Source of the DNA: Fistulifera solaris
Lineage: Eukaryota > Bacillariophyta > Bacillariophyceae > Naviculales > Stauroneidaceae
Assembly: GCA_030295235.1 (NCBI GenBank)
Contig: AP026124.1
Location: forward strand, 62,001 to 126,000
Length of the DNA stretch: 64,000 nucleotides
Direction: 5' to 3'
Shown one piece after another: positions 55,793 through 64,000 of the stretch. Below the pieces are notes generated by a model that ran no database searches, was not told where the DNA came from, and saw nothing but the letters and a program-made list of their open reading frames with translations. Every line of letters starts with the position of its first letter. Position 1 is the stretch's first letter. The position numbers were made by a program, and so were the translations under genes.

Positions 55793-57844
55793 TTACAAAT
55801 CCAACTCCTCCTTTCTCGGCTCTCCACTCAATAGTTTATCTTGCATTTGCAGCAATTCCGCGTATCGACCACCTTTCTGCACCAAATCGGTGTGGGTACC
55901 ATGCTCGACGACTTGTCCTTCGTGCATGACCCAAATTCTCATCACAATCCTGAATGGTACTGAGGCGATGAGCAATCAACAAGGTCGTTCGACCTTCCGC
56001 GGCTTGCTTGAGATTTTCCATAATATCCCATTCCGTTTGACTGTCCAACGACGAAGTCGGTTCGTCGCACAAAAGAATCGGTGCATTGGGTTTCAGAATG
56101 GCCCGGGCAATAGCCACCCGTTGTTTCTCACCTCCACTTAACTTCAAACCTCGCTCTCCAACGATTGTATCGTATTGGTTGGGGAACTGCATAATCGTTT
56201 CATGTAAATGTGCTTTCCGTGCAGCTTCCATGACCTGTTCATGCGTTGCCTCCAAATTGCCGTAGTGAATATTGTAATAAATGCTTTCATGAAAAAGCAC
56301 CGTGTCTTGGGGAACAACCGCAATGGCCTTTTGCAGCGATGCGCGCGTCAATTCGGTCTGTACATTGTATCCACCTACTGTAATGTTCCCTTGTTGAGGA
56401 TCGTAAAAGCGATAGAGGAGGCGTAGTATAGTGCTCTTTCCACAACCGGATGATCCGACAATGGCCACTGTCTTGCCTTGCGGGATTTCTAGAGTAGCAC
56501 CTTTCAAAATGGCACGGTCTTGACTGCTGGGGTACTGAAAATGAACATTCTCAAATCGAATGGTGTGACCCATTTGCAACGGATTGTATTCTCGCGCGTT
56601 CTCATGATCGGGGGCAATGGACGATGGTTTCGTGTCCGCCAACTGAAACATGGCTTCCATATCAATGAGTGACTGTTTGATTTCCCGATAAACGGAGCCA
56701 ATAAAAAGAGCGGAATCGATAATTGAAACAACAGCCCGTTCACCAAAACCAAATCTCCTACGGAAGCCGTTCCATCGACGATTTGTTGAGATGTCAAGTA
56801 CATGACACCACCCAATCCTGCACTGAAGATCGCCGCTTGGCCAAAATTTAATAAACTCAATGACGTTTGCGCCTGCAGAGCTGCTTTTTGATATCCCCGC
56901 AAACTCTCTTCATAGCGTTCTCCTTCTCGCTTGGCGTTGTTAAAGTATTGCACCGTTTCATAATTCAACAAACTATCGACAACTCGACCGGAAGCTTGAC
57001 TCTCCAATCGATTCATATCCCGACGAAATTGTGTCCGCCACGATGTGACCCCCACGGTGAAGGCCGTATAGGCAGTGACAGTGCCCAAGGCGACGATCGC
57101 TTGGGCACTCCCAAATTGATAGGCCAACAACCCGGTGACCAGACTGACCTCCAGCAAGGTCGGTATGACATTGAAGACAGCCGCATTGAGTAAAAATGAA
57201 ATACTCCGTTGTCCTCGATCGAGAATTCGACTGAGTTGCCCAGTATTTCTCGACAAATGAAATTGCAAATCGAGTTGTTGGTGAACGTGATCAAAGACGG
57301 TGCGTCCCGTGTGCCGAATGGCATCTTGTGCGACAACGGCAAAGACCGCATTCCGAAATTCTTGAAATCCCACCGCCGCAGCACGACTCATCCCGTATCC
57401 CAGCAACAGGGAAATAGGGACGATAGCGACATCTCCCGTTGTAGTTGTAGTCGTAGTCGTCACATCGAGGGCATCGACTAAATGCTTGAAAAGATAAGGA
57501 ACTTGAATATTGACCGCTTTTCCCGCGACCATGAGCCCTAACGAAATGACTACTCGTCTTTTGTTCTCTTTGGCACGTTCAGGATCGTCAGTGGGAGTAA
57601 TGTTTTTGGAAAGCGTCTTCCATATTCTCCACTGTAAGGTTCGTTCCGAAGATGATTGATCTTCATCCTCGGGTTTGGTGACGGTAGACTGCTGCGTTGT
57701 ATTTGTGGTGGTACCTGAAAACGCGCGTGTTGCATAGTTTAGGCCCAGGTGGTTGTTAGATAGCGTAGAACGACGAGGTTGTCGCGAAGGAAGCGAACGT
57801 ATCCATGAGAAAGACGATGCACGGCAGGAACGAATCGCTATCAT
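55793..57844 (-). CDS. ATM1: Mitochondrial ABC exporter ATM1/ABCB7, two frame breaks
   Basis: Inner-membrane half-transporter that exports a glutathione-linked sulfur compound for cytosolic Fe-S assembly. It has an Arg/Ser-rich presequence (ending ATRAFSGTT), an ABCB transmembrane domain with the family-typical [20 protein letters not shown] and [10 protein letters not shown], and a nucleotide-binding domain: Walker [10 protein letters not shown], signature [12 protein letters not shown], Walker [14 protein letters not shown]-loop AHRLSTI. At the five-base run 56703-56707 one base is missing ([15 protein letters not shown]). Near 55935-55942 one base is extra, not at a clear homopolymer, just before [15 protein letters not shown]. 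The net length stays 683 residues. Confidence 0.92.
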
Positions 57845-58365
57845 TCTTGCTTTTTTTCAATAACTATTCTTTCAGTCCGCCAGTCAATGAGTCCCTTTGT
57901 TCATTTATTTCTTCTTTTGTGCTTTATCGTTGGATATTTATCGTAAAATGAAGAACAAATGCTGAATTCATTTTAGGAAATGCTTCGCTGCTGTTCTTCG
58001 TCACAAGGAATGCGGAGATCGCGAGAGCGAGACGAAGCGTTTGGAATAATGAAAAGGCCACTCGTGACCGCATCTCAATCCAGTCGGGTTTTCAGGATCC
58101 ACAAAATAATACAGATACACAATTTACACAGCGTTATACGTTATACGTTATACGATAAAGGATACGTTTTTGTGAGGCCGCCGCCTGTCCATCCCACCGA
58201 TCTATCCGTTGATCGGCATTTTTCAATTTTTGACGAACAATCATCGTTCGCGCTTTTTGCCATTATTTTTTTTTACATTGCATGTCCACCTGAAGGAAAG
58301 CACTTTTTATTTCTTCTTTCTTTGATAGACTCATTGACTATAAAGACTAAACAAAAAACTCAACC
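57845..58365. promoter_or_regulatory. Divergent spacer ATM1 / unknown gene
   Basis: 521 bp. A threefold TTATACG repeat lies near 58134-58156, and a pyrimidine-rich leader precedes the next ATG. No gene is seen. Confidence 0.45.
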
Positions 58366-59274
58366 ATGGAAAACAAAGCTGCTAAAGAACTCTGGAAGCA
58401 GCCCATTCAAGACACAGGAAGTTTCACATCCGATAGCAAGACGGCAACTGGGCCTTCTTTCATTACGACGGCCGAAACGACCACGATTGCGGCCAAATAC
58501 AACGGCACTGTGTTGCAATTTCTGGACAGTAATAACAAAAATAATGAATTAGTATTCGAAGATACATTTGCTCGGAAAGTAGGATATACGGGTAGAGCAC
58601 CGGATGGGACGTTTGTTCGACGGTGTCAACAAAAACTCGGTAATGGTTTGAATGTATGGTATTTGTATCGGACGACTCCCATCCTAGACGATCAAACACC
58701 TTCATTTATTGTGCCGGCGAGCGAGTTGGCGGTTAAAGAGAAGTCCGAATCATCATCGGCGGCTACAACAGCCACAGAAAACGTCACCGAAAGTGAAGTT
58801 GCATCATCGGTGGCAACCAATGACGACAAGGAGACTGCAGCCATTGATACCACCACCACAGCAGCAGCCGAAGACGAAATTGTCAATCTGTACTTGTACG
58901 CACGCATCATTCCGGTTCGTGGGACGAGTGGAACGGCATCGTACGTCATCTACAGTACGGTCAAAGGCATTGATACGGATTGTCGCGAATCGGGAGCCGG
59001 CTTTCTCTGGAAAGATATTTACAAAGTCGTGAAAATTCCCCAATTTCAGTACGCGGCGCTCATTTTGGATATTTCCGAGTATTCCAACAAGATTGTAGGC
59101 AAATCACAACAAACCAGTGCACTCGATGTGCGTCCGACGTTTACATTGGCTGCCGGAGTCGATATGCCGGCCGTGATCGCCTCATGTGTGCCATTGTTGC
59201 CGGAAGGTTCGAAAGTATGGTTGGGAGCGAGTTTGGCGTCAGATTTATCCGGTATGTTGACGGCGGCTTTGTGA
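58366..59274 (+). CDS. Unknown protein with two ordered regions
   Basis: A 302-residue frame starting MENKAAKELWKQPIQDTG. Residues about 30-115 look ordered (AAKYNGTVLQFLDS, VFEDTFARKVGYTGRAP, LNVWYLYRTTPIL). A Ser/Ala/Thr/Glu-rich linker (about 118-170) follows, then a second ordered part (VNLYLYARIIPVRG, YVIYSTVKGIDTDCRESGAG, FQYAALILDISEYSNKIVG). No signal peptide or membrane segment is obvious; the last 40 residues are rather hydrophobic. I recognise no family. Composition and even codon use suggest a real gene. Confidence 0.6.
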   Translation: MENKAAKELWKQPIQDTGSFTSDSKTATGPSFITTAETTTIAAKYNGTVLQFLDSNNKNNELVFEDTFARKVGYTGRAPDGTFVRRCQQKLGNGLNVWYLYRTTPILDDQTPSFIVPASELAVKEKSESSSAATTATENVTESEVASSVATNDDKETAAIDTTTTAAAEDEIVNLYLYARIIPVRGTSGTASYVIYSTVKGIDTDCRESGAGFLWKDIYKVVKIPQFQYAALILDISEYSNKIVGKSQQTSALDVRPTFTLAAGVDMPAVIASCVPLLPEGSKVWLGASLASDLSGMLTAAL

Positions 59275-59481
59275 GTCGATCGATCAAAATTCAAGGACGA
59301 TAAATACGGAACTTGGCGATGAATGCAACGATGCTACTAGAATGGCATACAAGAAATTGAAAACTCGACAGCTTGAGCCGACAGCACTCTAGTGTATTGT
59401 TATGAATATAGCGGCTTTTCTGTACTATTTACGAAACTTCCACGTGATAATCTAGAAGATCTCACCGTTATTCCTTCACTC

Positions 59482-60294
59482 CTATTCTAGAATATCGTAA
59501 TAGTCCAAATGTTGTCCACTTTTGAACTTTTGATCAAACAATATATCCACAAGTTTTGCGGCAGAATCATCCGGATCAACTAATTGCTTTTGATAATGCG
59601 GCCGGAGTGAAGTATCGAGCAATGGAGCTTGTCGAATTTGATCCGTCATGTCGGTTTCCAAAGGACCCGGCGCATAATTCAATACCAAGACATGTTCTCC
59701 TTCTTCTTCATCTTCTTCCTCTAGCGCCAAAGCGGCATGAAACAAATCTCGTGCTGCTTTGCTGGCCGAATACATACCCATGGAAGGAAAGGCTTGTATC
59801 GCCACGAGAGAAGAAATGTTGACTACCACTGTTTTCGGACACTGCATCGTTTCCTTGGCCCATTGCACGAAACGTGCCGACAACCAACAGGCACTGGTAA
59901 TATTGAAATCCAACACTGCACGCATTTCTTGTAAATTTGTATTCCGACAAGGACCGATGGGTCCTAAACTACCGGCATTATTGATAAAATATAGTTCGGA
60001 TACACTTTCGGAGGATAACTCTGCCAGCAACGACTCGATGCGATGGGATAAATTGTCCATTTGACTGAGATCAATTGCATGACAGTTGACTGTAATATTC
60101 TGATTGGAAGACAGTGCATCATGAATGAATTGTTGCGTGACATGTAAGGTTGCTGGATCTCGTGCCAACAAACATATCTTCCATGGTTCTTGTACCGTCA
60201 TTGTAGAAGAAGAACAAAATTGTTTCACAAACGCCAGAGCGATCGATCTTCCCAAACCCCGCGATGCTCCCGTAACGACCAGAAGTTTTGTCAT
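59482..60294 (-). CDS. SPR: Sepiapterin reductase (short-chain dehydrogenase)
   Basis: NADPH-dependent reductase of the last step of tetrahydrobiopterin synthesis, cytosolic. The chosen ATG gives MTKLLVVTGASRGLGRSIA, with the Rossmann TGxxxGxG at the very N-terminus, as in the family. An upstream ATG would add poly-Ile from an ATT repeat. Also present: YFINNAGSLGP, the catalytic Ser in VNISSLVAIQAF, YSASKAARDLF with the Tyr and Lys, and the sepiapterin-reductase-specific VLNYAPGPLETDM. Length is 270 residues, close to the animal enzyme. Other pteridine-acting SDRs are possible. Confidence 0.85.
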   Translation of the reverse strand: MTKLLVVTGASRGLGRSIALAFVKQFCSSSTMTVQEPWKICLLARDPATLHVTQQFIHDALSSNQNITVNCHAIDLSQMDNLSHRIESLLAELSSESVSELYFINNAGSLGPIGPCRNTNLQEMRAVLDFNITSACWLSARFVQWAKETMQCPKTVVVNISSLVAIQAFPSMGMYSASKAARDLFHAALALEEEDEEEGEHVLVLNYAPGPLETDMTDQIRQAPLLDTSLRPHYQKQLVDPDDSAAKLVDILFDQKFKSGQHLDYYDILE

Positions 60295-60679
60295 AATAAT
60301 AATAATAATGATTGTGAAATATGAATCATAATCATACAACTGCAAGGAACGTTTTTACTTCTGTAGATTGAAATGTATTTCTTGCAACGAATGAATGAAT
60401 CATCATCGTCGTAAAACGCGCTGCGATTAGCTCGAATCATCATCATCATCATCATCATCGATGATGTCTCGTCAGTCGTGAGTCGTGATTCATTCGACGA
60501 TGCGCTCTGTGTGACGTCAGCCTTCGTTGTTGGCGTCTCGCATTCCTGCAACATGCAACAACAACGAGGCTTCTCATGTTTCACAACAACATTTGCTTAC
60601 AATAAATATATTATTACACTTTCTACAAACCAGTTCATCTTATTTTTCTCTTTGTTTTCATTCAAAGAAATTACAACAA
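60295..60679. promoter_or_regulatory. Divergent spacer SPR / repeat protein
   Basis: 385 bp with ATT and ATC/CAT microsatellites (about 60291-60307 and 60436-60460), and TGACGTCA-like TGTGACGTCAG near 60511. No gene is seen. Confidence 0.5.
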
Positions 60680-61700
60680 ATGAAATTTTCTTTGTTGATC
60701 GTTTCCGCTATTGCAGCAAAGCAGTCATCAATGGCCTTTGTGGTGTTCCATCAACCCACAACAATGCACCATGGTGCACCACGACAATTCTTTCTTCTTT
60801 CGTCCGAGTCGTCAACCAACGAACAAAAAAGTCGGCAATTTAGTTGCCGACGATGAATGGAATGGTTTGAGTCTCGAATTGGCGGAAGTGGTACGATTGG
60901 CGGTCGTGGAAGATTTGAAAAAGAATACACGGGAATTTCTGGGGAAGGATGATTACAAAGTAGGTGATCTCAGTAAAGAAATTGACTCGCGTGTCAAACA
61001 AGGAGGTGCGTCATTTCATGGAATCCTCTGGGATCTGTATCTGCAAAAAACTCCGTCACTTTGACTTGGCAATGATCACTCATTTCTCGTTTTGTTTTTT
61101 TCAGTGGCACAAATGAGAAATAAACAAGATTACGAATTGGGCGATTTTGTTTTGGCCATGGATGAAATGGCCAAGAGTATGACTGAACAAATGACAGGTA
61201 AAGAATATGAAACGGGAGATTTATCTTTGGAGTTGGACAAACGGATCAAACAAAAAGTTGCCGATTGGGCCGGTAAAGAGACCTACGAAGTAGGGGATTT
61301 ATCACGTGAAATGGTGAAGCGTGTACAGGTGCGTTGCATAAAATACTTTCACACGGAGGCAAGTCAAACGAAACAATGCTCATCATATTATTACTTTATT
61401 GTGTTTTTACCTTTATTTGTTTTTGTATAGAGCCGCGTGGAAGAATTCACAGGCAAACCGTACGAATTGGGTGATGTGGCCCGCGAAATTGAAAGTCGAC
61501 GTCGTAATTGGATCCGCGATTATCTCGGTGCGGAAGCTGCCGACAACTATCAATTTGGGGATATTACGAAAAAGGCCGTATCACAATTTACGGGCAAAGA
61601 CGAGTACGAGTTTGGTGATATTACGAAAAAAAGTCATTGGTGGTTTGTTTTCAGGAAAGAAAAAGAAGACGGAATGATCGACAACGCTTTGCGTGGCTAG
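60680..61700 (+). CDS. Predicted plastid protein of Y-x-x-G-D repeats, one frame break
   Basis: About 272 residues. MKFSLLIVSAIAAKQSSMAF has a signal peptide ending at a Phe, resembling the diatom ASAF plastid-entry motif. After a short linker the protein is seven units of about 20-35 residues with the core G-K-x-x-Y-x-x-G-D-[LIF]: GKDDYKVGDLSKEI, NKQDYELGDFVLAM, GKEYETGDLSLEL, GKETYEVGDLSREM, GKPYELGDVAREI, NYQFGDITKKA and GKDEYEFGDITKK. Introns lie at 61006-61104 and 61329-61430, both with donor GTGCGT. At the six-A run 60825-60830 one base is extra; removing it makes the total 819 nt. I do not know a function for this repeat. Confidence 0.75.
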
Positions 61701-61804
61701 GTAGGGTAGATAGATAGGCATATGAAAGGCAGAAGAAGTTAGCTAGTAAAACAAAACCTTTATCGTTTATTTATTGATATCAGACCTTTTTCACGTACAT
61801 GTTT

Positions 61805-62476
61805 TCAAAACAGAACACGAAATTGCCCCATCACTAGTGCCAACGTCGACGACCAAAGAAACCCATTCCACGAGCGTGTTGCTGACGATGTCGGTATACC
61901 ACTGGTGTTGGACAATACCGGAGAAACTGTACCACCGTCAGTTTGATTGTTTGTGATGGAAATGGTGGGTGATGCTGTCAACACAGCAGTAGGAGACTCC
62001 GTGACGACGATTGATGGTTCCGCGGATAAAATCACCGGAGCCACACTGGGTGATTCCGTGAGTATCACTGGACTTCGCGTCGGGCGAAAGGTCGGTAAAG
62101 TCGTCGGAACACACTGATCCAAATAAGGTTGAAAGTCGCATTTCAATTCACACGTATAATTTAATGTTTGCAGCGAAAATGGATCGACTGTACACGTTTG
62201 ATACCATGCTAATGCTTCCGCCTCACAGACGGAACAACAACGCACCAATCCACAAAAGATTCTTTGTACATCATCACAGCTTTTGGGTTGGGGAGTGACT
62301 AAAGTAGGCGTACCGTCGGTCGGATCTGGATCGCAGGCTCCACAGGGACAGGGAGAATTGTTCAAGACGCAATCGCGATAAGGTTGCAAGCCGGCTGTTG
62401 AGCATTCCTGGCCTTGCAGTGTTCTAAGTAATACGAAAACCAATGAAAGAATCAAATAGTAGTGATAGAATGACAT
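61805..62476 (-). CDS. Secreted Cys-rich, TESP-repeat protein, probably GPI-anchored
   Basis: The ATG at 62476 gives a signal peptide (MSFYHYYLILSLVFVLLRTLQG). A Cys-rich domain of about 100 residues follows (PCPCGACDPD, FCGLVRCCSVCEAEALAWY, CELKCDFQPYLDQC). A Thr/Ser/Pro stretch with repeats of T-x-S-P (TESPSVAP, TESPTAVLTASP) is next, then a hydrophobic C-terminus (GFLWSSTLALVMGQFRVLF) like a GPI signal. Such PT-rich ectodomain proteins are common in diatom cell walls. Function unknown; likely cell-surface. Single exon, intact. Confidence 0.68.
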   Translation of the reverse strand: MSFYHYYLILSLVFVLLRTLQGQECSTAGLQPYRDCVLNNSPCPCGACDPDPTDGTPTLVTPQPKSCDDVQRIFCGLVRCCSVCEAEALAWYQTCTVDPFSLQTLNYTCELKCDFQPYLDQCVPTTLPTFRPTRSPVILTESPSVAPVILSAEPSIVVTESPTAVLTASPTISITNNQTDGGTVSPVLSNTSGIPTSSATRSWNGFLWSSTLALVMGQFRVLF

Positions 62477-62936
62477 TTTTGATAGGTAGTGAGTAATATT
62501 ACGAAGAAGAAAGAGAAATAAGTGCAAGTTACTGCATCGTTATTGTCATCGTTCATGTTGCCAAAATGCCGATCTCCATCCATTCGTCCATTATTCATTC
62601 GTGTTTCATTCGTTTGCGTTTTGGCAAGACTGGTACCATTTCCGTTGGATTGTTGTACGACATCAGTTGTCTGTTGAAAAGTCTGTGGCGGAGAACCGTG
62701 ACGATGCAGTGCGATCTTTAACATCGCATGATGCTACCTGGTACCGTACCTGGTACTTCCTTCATCTTTCTTCATTGTTGCTGTACTTGGTACTTCTTGA
62801 CACCGTTTTCTTATTAGATCGATTCAAAAGGCTTAAATATTCAAGAAAAGACTGGTGTGTTGAACGGCGATTCAAGTTCCCGTCGATGCGCATCGAGAAA
62901 CTCTTGTCATTCGCCATTTTGAGAATTCCTTCCGTC
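62477..62936. promoter_or_regulatory. Divergent spacer with paired TACCTGGTA motifs
   Basis: 460 bp. GTACCTGGTA (62746-62755) and a second one-mismatch copy (62734-62743) are 12 bp apart, with another GTAC repeat at 62781-62793. No convincing gene. Confidence 0.5.
62746..62755 (-). promoter_or_regulatory. TACCAGGTAC motif (minus orientation)
   Basis: Exact reverse-complement copy in the PT-rich/TDP2-like divergent spacer. Confidence 0.5.
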
Positions 62937-64000
62937 ATGACATTTACTGTACGACCGATTTCTTCACGAACAACTACTACTACTGCCTCAAGAGATATGC
63001 AAGAACAAAATACAATGGATACTATCAATAGCACAGGTGCAGCGCTTGGTGGTACAACAACTGCTCACGTTTCACGAGAAGAAATGCGTCAGCGAAGACT
63101 GGAGGCTCTAGGACAGGCTGAATTTTCTACCGAAACGTCTGCTGCAGCTGCTCCTTTTTCCGGTCAATCTTCTGCGCGTCATCCTATTTATGACCTTTGC
63201 AACAGCGATGATGATGATGACGACGACGATGATGATGATGTAAAAGAGGATAATCCACAAACACCAACCGCTAGCAATGAAAGCGATAGTGACGATGATG
63301 ATAGCGTCAATCTTTTGGATTATGCTATCGTGGCACCATCGCGGAGCACACGATCTATGCCAAAGACGTCTTCCAGCTCACGAAAACGCCCAGCGGCAGC
63401 GCTCTTGTCGATAAATCCCACGTCCCCGGCTAACTTTCAAATTGTCACCTACAATCTATGGTTCCAAACGGTCCATCCTACCGAACGCATGAATGCCATT
63501 GCACAGATTCTATCGCAGTGCCATCAACCCGACAACCCACTCGTTATGGTAGGGTTCCAAGAGGTCATACCACTGCTGGCTTCGGTGCTATTTCCCGCTC
63601 TGGAACTCCAAGGATATACCATCGTGCGTCAGCCCATTAAATTCGTTCCTTACGGATGTGCCATGGCAATTCGAAATGACGTGGCTACCATTCTGGACTC
63701 GGGGTTTCGACCCTTCCGTCATTCGAATATGGACCGTGGTATTTTGTACGCGCGAGTCCGACTCTCGACGGCGCAGGAAATCTTGTTTACTACGACCCAT
63801 TTGGAATCATGGGCGGGGGAAGACCATCCCGGATCGACGCAACGACAAAGTCAAATTCTGGAAATGGAAGCCTTTTGCGTACAGACCGTATCCATATATC
63901 CCAATGTACAATGTGCAGTCATTACGGGTGATTTGAATTGGGATGATGAGCGAGCACGCAGTGCTGGACCGGATCCCGTGATGTTAGGGCATTTGAAAGA
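62937..64000 (+). CDS. TDP2-like endonuclease/exonuclease/phosphatase-fold enzyme (cut by window end)
   Basis: The frame is open from ATG 62937 to the window edge (354 codons seen). An N-terminal disordered region includes an Asp-rich run (GAT/GAC repeat, about 63207-63240). From about residue 165 the Mg-dependent phosphodiesterase fold begins: FQIVTYNLWF, then MVGFQEVIP (catalytic Glu), then MDRGILYARV, then TTHLESWAG, then VITGDLNWDDE. The order and THLES/GDLNWDD motifs match TDP2, which removes topoisomerase II adducts from DNA 5' ends. The final SDH motif would lie beyond the window. A related Mg-dependent phosphodiesterase is the alternative. Confidence 0.78.
   Translation, partial: MTFTVRPISSRTTTTTASRDMQEQNTMDTINSTGAALGGTTTAHVSREEMRQRRLEALGQAEFSTETSAAAAPFSGQSSARHPIYDLCNSDDDDDDDDDDDVKEDNPQTPTASNESDSDDDDSVNLLDYAIVAPSRSTRSMPKTSSSSRKRPAAALLSINPTSPANFQIVTYNLWFQTVHPTERMNAIAQILSQCHQPDNPLVMVGFQEVIPLLASVLFPALELQGYTIVRQPIKFVPYGCAMAIRNDVATILDSGFRPFRHSNMDRGILYARVRLSTAQEILFTTTHLESWAGEDHPGSTQRQSQILEMEAFCVQTVSIYPNVQCAVITGDLNWDDERARSAGPDPVMLGHLK

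Noticed and set aside
57980-58552. A 190-codon plus-strand frame overlapping the start of the unknown gene at 58366
   Set aside because: Low-complexity, out of frame with the better supported frame and mostly leader sequence.
62452-63034. Two minus-strand frames of about 90 codons
   Set aside because: They fall in the divergent spacer and antisense to the TDP2-like start, with no recognisable sequence.
1-64000. tRNA, rRNA or transposon genes
   Set aside because: I saw no tRNA-like T-loop context, rRNA core motif, transposase, integrase or reverse-transcriptase motif by eye; a tRNA or profile scan would be decisive.

Overview
The window is nuclear DNA of a photosynthetic stramenopile, most likely a diatom. 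The evidence is tightly packed genes on both strands with few, short GT-AG introns (65-175 nt, donors often GTGCGT, GTACGT or GTAAGT); a thylakoid-lumen PsbP-type protein with a secretory signal followed by a twin-arginine lumen signal; a secreted threonine/serine/proline-rich protein with TESPS-like repeats; and several secretory-pathway glycosyltransferases. I see no transposon, viral or organellar gene. The species cannot be named from the sequence.

Layout. 0-9 kb: two glutaredoxins flank the splicing factor SF3B4, then the Golgi stacking protein GRASP, farnesyltransferase beta, the Fe-S assembly factor ISD11/LYRM4, an XPA-C-like protein and a small membrane protein. 9-21 kb: a gamma-carbonic-anhydrase-like complex I subunit, three glycosyltransferases, a ubiquitin-like membrane protein, a 2OG-Fe(II) oxygenase and a leucine-rich-repeat protein. 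21-30 kb: an ABCG half-transporter, mitochondrial enoyl-CoA hydratase, the Nup62/Nsp1 nucleoporin, an array of palindromic repeats, a NAGPA-type phosphodiester glycosidase and a second leucine-rich-repeat protein. 30-46 kb: an AP2-domain factor, class I histone deacetylase, a DUF1415 protein, the PsbP-like protein, a large two-SANT corepressor (NCoR/SMRT/Snt1 type), a MOSC protein, a protein kinase and a rhamnosyltransferase-like enzyme. 46-64 kb: a 7-kb CHD remodeler, an ankyrin protein, the mitochondrial ABC exporter ATM1/ABCB7, sepiapterin reductase, a predicted plastid protein built from Y-x-x-G-D repeats, a secreted PT-rich protein, and the start of a TDP2-like phosphodiesterase cut by the window edge.

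The genes are mostly unrelated housekeeping functions. Two loose functional links stand out. Chromatin genes (HDAC, SANT corepressor, CHD) lie within 21 kb, and Fe-S or redox genes (two glutaredoxins, ISD11, ATM1) occur in the same window.

Three window-wide patterns matter to a reader. (1) At least 17 single-base frame breaks interrupt otherwise well-conserved genes, nearly all at short homopolymers. Adding or removing one base restores the family sequence and makes exon phases add up, so uncorrected sequencing or assembly error is the simplest explanation. (2) The 10-mer TACCAGGTAC recurs seven times exactly, at all seven sites in intergenic DNA and mostly between divergent genes. (3) A 15-bp palindrome, GACTG-N5-CAGTC, recurs seven times (four exact), six of them in intergenic DNA. 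Patterns 2 and 3 look like an undescribed promoter motif or a short interspersed element.
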